Below are positions 1 to 5,737 of a DNA stretch of 8,231 nt, piece after piece; position 1 is the first letter of the stretch, and each line of letters opens with the position of its first letter. This DNA is from Verrucomicrobiota bacterium (GTDB taxonomy: Bacteria; Verrucomicrobiota; Verrucomicrobiia; Chthoniobacterales; JAFAMB01). Made by a program: the position numbers and the translations under genes. Under the pieces are notes generated by a model. That model was not told where the DNA came from, ran no database searches, and was given only the letters and a program-made list of their open reading frames with translations. The DNA is taken from contig JAFAVN010000148.1 of assembly GCA_019242435.1 (NCBI GenBank), positions 1 to 8,231 of the forward strand, given 5' to 3'.

Positions 1-1217
1 GTTGGCTTCTCGGTTGAGGCATCGCTTACGTTATTGGCAAGCAACTTCGCGCCGGTCGCGTCGACCGGAAGAATAGTGTCGGATTTCACTGAGCTGGAAA
101 TAAGGTCTGCGAATTCTCTCAATGAGTAATCAATCCGGGCAGTCGTCACCGCGACAATGTCCAGATCGGGAAAAATCATGATCACCTGACCGCGGCGGCC
201 GACAGCCATGTAGACGTGCCTGTCGGCGAACGCCCAGAAAAGGTCGGAATAATGGATTCCTGGCGGATAGCTTACGCTAATTGTGGCGTGGTTAACCCTG
301 TCAATCCAAGTGGAAGGCAGCATTCGTTTTCCTTCCCACTCGCCGTTACGCAAATAGAGATAACCGATCTTCGCCATGTCACGGGGCTTCAGGAATAATC
401 CATCACCTCCTTCCGAAATGCCTTGCGGATCATGCACCCAGAACGCATCAGCGATCCCAAGAGGGCCAAAGAGCTTCGCTTCTGCATATTCCCAGGCGCT
501 TGAGCCCGTGATCTTTGTGATAATGGCAGAAAGAAGATGGGTATCGCCGTTGCTATAATTGAAGGCCTCACCAGGGTTGTTCGACATTGGCCTGTCGAGA
601 ACGAATTTGACCCAGTCAGGGCTATGCGCCATTTCGATGGCTGACTCGAAACTGCTTTCATCCAATGGTTGCGTCCATTCAATGCCGGAGGTCATATCCA
701 GCAGGTTCTGAACAGTGATGGCCTCCTTTTTGGAATCAAGATTGTCAACGCTTCGACGATCGAAAAAGTCGAGTACTCGATGGTCAAGCCGATCTAACAA
801 ACCATCCTTAAATGCGATCGCGGTCAGGGTGCCGATGACCGCCTTAGTAGCAGAATAGAGGTGGTGGGGAACGCCCGCGCTATAGGGTGGATAATACACT
901 TCAAGGACGACCCTTCCGTGACGTGTCACCAGCAGGCTGTCGAACTGCGGAATGGGCGTCAGCCCTGGTCCGGCAGCAAAGCGCCGCGCGCCAAAGTCAA
1001 CCAGCGCCGCCAGCTCTCTTGAGTCCATCCCCTGGTTTTCCGGGACAGACATCCGCCACTCCTTGGTCGGCCATATTGGCTCTGTTACTGTCTGAGTGGG
1101 GGCAGCCCTGCCGTAAATTGAGACCGCTAGAATGATTGTGCTGACGGCTCCTGTTATCAGCTCCGATCGGATAACCATTGATGGACTTAGCTGAGCTGCT
1201 CGCAGGCCCTTTCCCAT
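1..1217 (-). CDS. Exported serine hydrolase, class C beta-lactamase fold (partial, C-terminus beyond window)
   Basis: The frame is open for 405 codons from an ATG at 1217 and runs off the left edge without a stop, so the end of the protein is missing. Residues about 14-39 form a Sec-type signal peptide: a hydrophobic stretch (LITGAVSTIILAVSIYG) then an RAA cleavage-like site. Active-site landmarks of the beta-lactamase/transpeptidase superfamily are in order: S122-A-T-K125 (SxxK nucleophile and base), Y221-S-N223 (YxN), and G340-RRGQ at the place of the KTG/HxG strand. Between them are family blocks such as NLLDMTSGIEW and LKPRDMAKIGYLYL. Such proteins include esterases, NylB-like amide hydrolases and DD-peptidases; the substrate cannot be read from sequence, and a true beta-lactamase role is not implied. 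A second in-frame ATG at 1178 would give a shorter, more usual signal peptide; 1217 was chosen because AAAAAAGGT lies upstream, though spacing is long. It is transcribed away from the sugar genes and is probably unrelated to them. Confidence 0.9.
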   Translation of the reverse strand, partial: MGKGLRAAQLSPSMVIRSELITGAVSTIILAVSIYGRAAPTQTVTEPIWPTKEWRMSVPENQGMDSRELAALVDFGARRFAAGPGLTPIPQFDSLLVTRHGRVVLEVYYPPYSAGVPHHLYSATKAVIGTLTAIAFKDGLLDRLDHRVLDFFDRRSVDNLDSKKEAITVQNLLDMTSGIEWTQPLDESSFESAIEMAHSPDWVKFVLDRPMSNNPGEAFNYSNGDTHLLSAIITKITGSSAWEYAEAKLFGPLGIADAFWVHDPQGISEGGDGLFLKPRDMAKIGYLYLRNGEWEGKRMLPSTWIDRVNHATISVSYPPGIHYSDLFWAFADRHVYMAVGRRGQVIMIFPDLDIVAVTTARIDYSLREFADLISSSVKSDTILPVDATGAKLLANNVSDASTEKP

Positions 1218-1371
1218 ACGCCTAAGACCTTTTTTGGGATAGCGGCACTGTCGCACCACTGTGAACGGTTGCCAAGGGGAACGAATGAAAAGATTGCTGC
1301 CGCGCAAGCCCGGACGGCCTAAGCCGTAGAGGGGTCAGGCCGCACGGTGAGCGTTTAGATTAGTGCTTGTG
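1218..1371. other. Intergenic gap with one small hairpin
   Basis: No coding frame was recognised. The only structure seen is a perfect 5-bp stem with a 4-base loop (ACGGC-CTAA-GCCGT, 1314-1327). On the minus strand it would lie about 45 bases past the stop of the possible small gene at 1372-1638 and before the serine hydrolase. No T-run follows on either strand, so it is not a convincing intrinsic terminator. No clear -35/-10 pair for the serine hydrolase was found. Confidence 0.4.
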
Positions 1372-1638
1372 CTATCCGCGATTCTGGGCGGATTCGACCG
1401 TTTGCAGCTGACTATCGTGCACCCAACTCTCTACGTCGCTTTCCAACTCTTCCCTGATTCGCTGAAGCAAAGCAATCTCCTTGTCCAGAGCGAGAATAAC
1501 TTCAGTAGACTGCCTGGCCAATCGCTTCCCTCGGGCAACCGTGAGTTGTTCAGTAATTTCTTCCGCGTCGTGTAGCGCCAATTTGGCCATTTCACGGCAC
1601 CACTCGTCCCTAATTTCGAGTAAGTGCGAAACCTTCAC
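1372..1638 (-). CDS. Possible small coiled-coil protein of unknown function (88 aa)
   Basis: I do not recognise a family. The frame starts at GTG 1638, directly preceded by an in-frame TAG, and ends at TAG 1372-1374. The product has no proline, is rich in Glu, Leu, Ala and Arg, and reads as one long charged amphipathic helix, clearest at about residues 25-72 (for example EVILALDKEIALLQRIREEL). It has no signal peptide or membrane segment. In favour of a real gene: it does not overlap any larger gene, its composition is protein-like throughout, and its codon choice resembles its neighbours. Against: a GTG start with only a weak GGAT upstream, short length, and no recognisable relative. It runs in the same direction as the serine hydrolase and divergently from the GH3 gene. 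If false, 1218-1844 is a 627-base non-coding region. Confidence 0.45.
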   Translation of the reverse strand: MKVSHLLEIRDEWCREMAKLALHDAEEITEQLTVARGKRLARQSTEVILALDKEIALLQRIREELESDVESWVHDSQLQTVESAQNRG

Positions 1639-1844
1639 CTATCCGTGTTCGCATTCCTGTCATTGACTGGACTGTATTAACTGCTGTGGAAAAGCTTCAA
1701 ACGACGTCAGTAGTTCAGATAAATGGTACCGATAGCTATGAAGAGAAAGCAGACGTAAGTGGCGTTGGGCGGATAACAATGCGAAGTTTCTTTCAGGGTT
1801 TTGTTATCCGGATCGTTCATCAACTTCTACTCGGCCCCTAGATC
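1639..1844. other. Leader region upstream of the GH3 gene (divergent from the possible small gene)
   Basis: This stretch holds the start side of two divergent frames, so any promoter for the GH3 gene should be here. I see no good sigma-70 pair: TTGACT at 1663-1668 has no matching -10 at 16-18 bases. The main structure is the inverted repeat described separately (1770-1810). A short perfect palindrome, GATCATGATC (1841-1850), straddles the GH3 start codon and may be chance. No Shine-Dalgarno motif precedes ATG 1845. Confidence 0.4.
1770..1810. promoter_or_regulatory. Perfect 10-bp inverted repeat before the GH3 gene; candidate operator or 5'-leader hairpin
   Basis: CGGATAACAA at 1770-1779 is matched exactly by its reverse complement TTGTTATCCG at 1801-1810. 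The arms are separated by 21 bases (start-to-start 31, close to three helical turns), and the right arm ends 34 bases before ATG 1845. Two readings are possible: two half-sites for a dimeric or tetrameric regulator on one DNA face, or a 10-bp RNA stem in the GH3 leader. The left arm in context (GCGGATAACAAT) matches the right half of the E. coli lac operator, but LacI-family operators are normally contiguous palindromes, so this likeness may be chance. No regulator gene is in the window. No T-run follows, so it does not look like a terminator. Confidence 0.4.
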
Positions 1845-4127
1845 ATGATCTCATCCAAAGAATCATCTGTTCAAAAATCGATGGATTACCTCTCCAAGGC
1901 CAAATCACTGGTGGCCCAGATGACCCTCGAAGAAAAGGCAACGATTTTGTCGGGCGACGGCTGGTGGCGCACCCATGCGGTCGGGCGCATAGGGATTCCT
2001 TCTATGTCGGTATCCGATGGTCCTCATGGCCTGAGAAAAGTTGAGGGTGGCGGCCTTCAGACTAGCGTTCCGGCAACCTGTTTTCCAACCGCATCGGCGA
2101 TCGCGTCATCTTGGGATACAAAACTGATTCAAGAAATAGGGATCGCCTTAGCGGAAGAATGCCAAGCTAACGACGTTCACATTCTGTTAGGCCCTGGGAT
2201 CAATATGAAACGCTCCCCATTGGGCGGCAGGAATTTTGAGTACTTTTCTGAAGATCCCGTGCTCGCCGGCAAAATGGCGGCTGCCTATATCCAGGGCGTG
2301 CAAAGCCTGGGGGTGGGCACTTCGTTGAAGCACTACGCGGCCAACAACCAGGAGTTCGAGCGCATGGTGACGAGTTCTAACCTGGACGAGCGCACCTTGC
2401 GCGAGGTTTATCTGCCGGCATTTGAAATCGCCGTCAAAGAGGCCCAACCGTGGTCAGTCATGGCTGCTTACAATCCTGTGAACCACGTCTTCGCAACCGA
2501 GAACATCTGGTTGCTGCAAGATATCTTACGGGCACAATGGGGTTTTTCCGGTTTTGTGGTTTCCGATTGGGGCGCCGTTCATGACGGCGTAGCCGGTGTC
2601 AAGGCCGGCCTAAGTCTGGAGATGCCGGGGAGTGGCAATTATCACCAAAATAAAGTTCTGCGAGCGGTCCAGGACAAGGAAATTCCACTTAGCAAGCTGG
2701 ACGAGGTGATTGTCCCGCTGCTGGCTGTGATTCTGCAGGCCAAAGCTTCTCATCAAATCAACGCCACTTTTGACGCCGAGCACCATGACATTCTGGCTAG
2801 ACGGGCAGCGGCTGAAAGCATCGTCCTATTGAAAAATGCGGGCGACCTTTTACCGCTCAATCTTGATGAACCAAAAACCGTAGCGGTAATTGGCGCGTTT
2901 GCAAAAACACCCAGGTACCAGGGATCTGGTAGCTCGCAGGTAAATCCGATTCGGATCTCAACGGCCTACGATGAACTGAGAAAACTGGCGGGCGAGAACG
3001 TCGTTCTCAGCTACGCGGCGGGCTTTACTGGGGACGGCAGTACAACGGATGGACTGATCGACGCAGCGGTTCAACAAGCCGAAGCGGCGGATGTCGCCAT
3101 CCTATTTGCCGGTCTGCCAGGTAACTACGAATCTGAGGGGATAGACCGTCTGTCTTTAGACTTACCTGCCGGCCACAATCGGTTGATCGAATCAGTACTT
3201 TCCGTCCAACCAAATCTGGCGGTGGTTCTGATGAACGGGTCAGCGGTTGCTCTACCATGGGTCGACAGAGTCCCGGCTATTGTTGAGGCGTGGCTAGGGG
3301 GTCAGGCTGGTGGCGGGGCGATGGCCGACGTTTTGACCGGTCGAGTAAATCCTTCTGGTAAACTTTCTGAGACCTTCCCGGTGCGCCTCGAAGACACTCC
3401 CTGCTATCCGGAGTTTCCAGCGCGAAACCGGGAAGCTAACTATGGCGAAGGGATCTTTATCGGATACCGGCACTATGACGCCCGAAAGCTGGAGCCCTTA
3501 TTCCCATTCGGGTTTGGTCTCAGTTACACCACGTTTTCTTACTCAAATTTGCGGGTAACGCCGGCCGTAGTTACGGAAACAGAAAACATATCGATCGAAC
3601 TGACAGTCAAGAACATCGGCAAGGTTGCGGGTAAAGAGGTAGTTCAGCTCTATGTACGGGAAGAGCGACCAACAGTGGTTCGCCCTGAAAAGGAACTGAA
3701 GGCCTTCGCAAAGGTAGATTTGGGGCCTGATGAAGAAAAGCGAGTCATGTTCGAGCTTCATGCCCGCGACTTCGCCTACTACGACATGCTGCGCCATGGC
3801 TGGGTAGTAGAGCCGGGTGACTTTGAGATTCTAGTTGGCGCCTCCTCACGAGATCTGCGCTTACGACAAACGATTGAAATCCAGAGAAATGCACCGAAGT
3901 CGCTGCCGCTGACTCGGGATTCCTTGCTCAAAGAATTTAAGAACCACCCAAAAGGGAAGGCTTTTTATCCCGAGCTGGTGGCGGGCTTCGGCATGGGAGA
4001 TCCCGATGAAGTTGATCTAGCCGTTCGCGCTTTTTTGGAAGACATGCCCATATATAAGATCTGCGCTTTTTCGGAAGGCCGGTTTACAGAAGAAAGGCTT
4101 TTGGAGATTTTAACCAAGGCGCATTGA
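1845..4127 (+). CDS. Cytoplasmic family 3 beta-glycosidase (beta-glucosidase-like)
   Basis: A 760-residue retaining glycosidase, full length for BglB-type GH3 enzymes, expected to remove non-reducing beta-linked glucose or related sugars from oligosaccharides. Domains: TIM barrel (about 20-300), alpha/beta sandwich (about 325-545), fibronectin III-like domain (about 575-675), then an 80-residue tail (681-760). Visible active-site residues: D58 in SDGPHG, R129-N130 in GRNFEYFSEDP, K162-H163, the nucleophile D241 in VVSDWG, and the likely acid/base E431 in SEGIDR. There is no PA14 insert between the two halves. No signal peptide is present, so it is probably cytoplasmic. ATG 1845 is the first start after an in-frame TAG at 1839; ATG 1881 is an alternative closer to where the fold begins, and neither has a Shine-Dalgarno motif. 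It is followed on the same strand by a hexuronate-type transporter and a GH31 enzyme. The exact sugar (glucose, xylose, other) is undetermined. Confidence 0.93.
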   Translation: MISSKESSVQKSMDYLSKAKSLVAQMTLEEKATILSGDGWWRTHAVGRIGIPSMSVSDGPHGLRKVEGGGLQTSVPATCFPTASAIASSWDTKLIQEIGIALAEECQANDVHILLGPGINMKRSPLGGRNFEYFSEDPVLAGKMAAAYIQGVQSLGVGTSLKHYAANNQEFERMVTSSNLDERTLREVYLPAFEIAVKEAQPWSVMAAYNPVNHVFATENIWLLQDILRAQWGFSGFVVSDWGAVHDGVAGVKAGLSLEMPGSGNYHQNKVLRAVQDKEIPLSKLDEVIVPLLAVILQAKASHQINATFDAEHHDILARRAAAESIVLLKNAGDLLPLNLDEPKTVAVIGAFAKTPRYQGSGSSQVNPIRISTAYDELRKLAGENVVLSYAAGFTGDGSTTDGLIDAAVQQAEAADVAILFAGLPGNYESEGIDRLSLDLPAGHNRLIESVLSVQPNLAVVLMNGSAVALPWVDRVPAIVEAWLGGQAGGGAMADVLTGRVNPSGKLSETFPVRLEDTPCYPEFPARNREANYGEGIFIGYRHYDARKLEPLFPFGFGLSYTTFSYSNLRVTPAVVTETENISIELTVKNIGKVAGKEVVQLYVREERPTVVRPEKELKAFAKVDLGPDEEKRVMFELHARDFAYYDMLRHGWVVEPGDFEILVGASSRDLRLRQTIEIQRNAPKSLPLTRDSLLKEFKNHPKGKAFYPELVAGFGMGDPDEVDLAVRAFLEDMPIYKICAFSEGRFTEERLLEILTKAH

Positions 4128-4437
4128 CGGCATCCGGCCCGATAGGGATGGATCCCGATAGCTGCTTTTCCAGTCATTCCGTGCCTGGCTACGATTGGAG
4201 GGACAGGAAACATTTCTCCGGGCATTAGAGAGAACATCCCATCAAGGATTCTATCACTCAGTAATCCAGAAGAATCTTATTAAGAGCCGCCCAGCGACTT
4301 AAGAGAAGAATGGTAACGCTAGGCCCTCGTTTGAAAGGCTTAGCAAGGTAGACTCAAATTGCAGCCCTCGATTCGAATAGATCCTCGCACGCTGTTACTG
4401 GGTGTGCGATGATCCGCGTCAGAGACGGGAGTTGTAA
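4128..4437. other. Intergenic region between GH3 and transporter genes
   Basis: About 310 bases without a credible gene on either strand. Just after the GH3 stop there is a direct repeat CCCGATAG (4138-4145 and 4154-4161) and a short self-complementary stretch GGGATGGATCCC (4145-4156) followed by GCTGCTTTTC. This is at best a weak terminator, since the stem is short and the T-run is only four. A TTGAAA (4331-4336) lies 17 bases before TCAAAT (4354-4359), a poor -10 match. The gap length leaves open whether the transporter gene has its own promoter. Confidence 0.4.
4427..4431 (+). promoter_or_regulatory. Possible Shine-Dalgarno motif for an alternative TTG start of the transporter
   Basis: GGGAG lies 6 bases before an in-frame TTG at 4438, a normal spacing, whereas the ATG at 4462 has no such motif. 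If used, the transporter gains eight N-terminal residues (MPCRPPKQ). The conserved family N-terminus (KKLKGLRWW) begins just after ATG 4462, which argues for the ATG. The motif may be chance. Confidence 0.3.
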
Positions 4438-4461
4438 TTGCCCTGCCGCCCCCCAAAACAG

Positions 4462-5730
4462 ATGGCAAAAAAGCTCAAAGGACTCCGTTGGTGGATTGTC
4501 GGGCTGATCTGTCTGGGCACGATCATTAACTATCTGGCCCGCAACTCACTGGCGGTATTGGCTCCAGTGCTGCAAAAGACGCTGAGTTTCTCAACACCGG
4601 AATATTCTTATATCGTGGCAGCGTTCCAGGTCGGCTACACCGTCATGCAGGCCGTGGGCGGCTATGTCCTCGACTTTTTGGGGCTGAAACTTGGGTTTGC
4701 TTTGTTCGCTGTGATTTGGTCAGTGGCGAATTTGCTGCATGCGCTCGCCGGGGGCTGGGTTTCACTGGCCTTTTTTCGGGGATTACTGGGACTCAGCGAA
4801 GCCGCGGCGATTCCAGCCGGCATCAAGGCGATCTCGGAATGGTTTCCCGCGAAAGAACGCTCAGTGGCAGTCGGCTATTTCAACGCGGGCACATCGCTGG
4901 GAGCTCTGCTGGCGCCTCCGTTGGTGGTTTGGGTTCTGGTGCAATCGAGCTGGCAGATGGCTTTCGTGGTGACAGGCGGCCTAGGCTTTATCTTTGCGCT
5001 CTTGTGGTGGCTGTTTTATCGGACGCCAAGCAATCATTCGCTGCTCAGTGAACAGGAACGTGACTACATTTTCGCGGGTCAGGAAAGCAAGGGAACGTCG
5101 GAGGAACGAAAGCCGCCGCCGATTCGGGAAATTCTCTCCTCACGCAGATTTTGGGGAATAGCGATTCCTCGTTTCCTGGCCGAACCTGCCTGGCAAACGT
5201 TTAACTTCTGGATCCCGCTTTACCTGGCAAATGAACGGCACATGAATTTGAAAGAGATCGCAATATTCGCGTGGCTGCCTTTCCTCGCCGCTGATCTTGG
5301 CGGCATCTTTGGCGGTTATTTGTCACCCTTACTGATGAAATATTTCAAGGTGAGACTGATCCCATCGCGAATGGCAGGAATTGTGTTGGGCGCAATACTC
5401 ATGATCGGTCCCGGCTCTATCGGACTCGCTGCTAGCCCTTATGTTGCAATTGCTTTGTTCTGTATCGGCGGGTTCGCCCATCAAATGATTTCCGCGCTGC
5501 TCAACACGTTGAGCGCAGATGTGTTTAAGCCGCATGAAGTGGCGACCGCGAATGGGCTCACGGGTACAGCAGCCTGGACAGGTGGATTGAGTTTTTCACT
5601 GGTAGTTGGTGCCCTAGCGACAAAGATAGGATACGGACCTTTGTTTGCCTGCTTAACGCTGTTTGACATTATTGGGGCGATCGTGGTGATCGTATTGCTC
5701 CGCGGTGCTGCCAAGCGCAGCCCGATCTGA
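4462..5730 (+). CDS. exuT: ExuT-type hexuronate/H+ symporter (MFS, anion:cation symporter family)
   Basis: A 422-residue inner-membrane transporter with about 12 hydrophobic segments and a central cytoplasmic loop (about 187-228). From memory it follows E. coli ExuT, the glucuronate/galacturonate uptake protein, along its length: shared blocks include GLRWW (7-11), EWFPAKERSVAVGYFN (126-141), PRFLAEPAW (236-244), ADLG (277-280), CIGGFAHQ (334-341) and EVATANGLTG (359-368). R27, R106 and E113 sit at the positions of DgoT residues used for substrate binding and proton coupling. The DgoT first-helix Asp is Ala26 here (INYLARN); ExuT also lacks an acid there, with Thr. ATG 4462 was chosen because the conserved N-terminus starts there; a TTG at 4438 with an upstream GGGAG is possible. 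The stop lies 7 bases before the GH31 start, implying one transcript. Uronate uptake is supported by similarity; an acidic oligosaccharide substrate is only a possibility. Confidence 0.9.
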   Translation: MAKKLKGLRWWIVGLICLGTIINYLARNSLAVLAPVLQKTLSFSTPEYSYIVAAFQVGYTVMQAVGGYVLDFLGLKLGFALFAVIWSVANLLHALAGGWVSLAFFRGLLGLSEAAAIPAGIKAISEWFPAKERSVAVGYFNAGTSLGALLAPPLVVWVLVQSSWQMAFVVTGGLGFIFALLWWLFYRTPSNHSLLSEQERDYIFAGQESKGTSEERKPPPIREILSSRRFWGIAIPRFLAEPAWQTFNFWIPLYLANERHMNLKEIAIFAWLPFLAADLGGIFGGYLSPLLMKYFKVRLIPSRMAGIVLGAILMIGPGSIGLAASPYVAIALFCIGGFAHQMISALLNTLSADVFKPHEVATANGLTGTAAWTGGLSFSLVVGALATKIGYGPLFACLTLFDIIGAIVVIVLLRGAAKRSPI

Positions 5731-5737
5731 TTCTGCC

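Noticed and set aside
389..682. 97-residue minus-strand frame starting MNGRNHWMKAVSS
   Set aside because: It lies in a different frame of the serine hydrolase gene; the correct frame carries SxxK, YxN and family blocks across the same bases.
1770..1779. True lac operator with LacI control
   Set aside because: Only one lac-like half-site is present per arm, the arms are 21 bases apart rather than contiguous, and no LacI-family gene is in the window.
4131..4170. Intrinsic terminator after the GH3 gene
   Set aside because: Competing stems are only 4-5 bp and are followed by just four T, so termination is not supported.
4331..4359. TTGAAA - 17 bases - TCAAAT as a promoter for the transporter
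   Set aside because: The -10 element lacks the most conserved second-position A and matches only four of six; such a match is expected by chance in 300 bases.
4354..4400. tRNA-like T-loop (GATTCGAATA) near 4370
   Set aside because: No T-stem pairing, acceptor stem or anticodon arm could be built around it.
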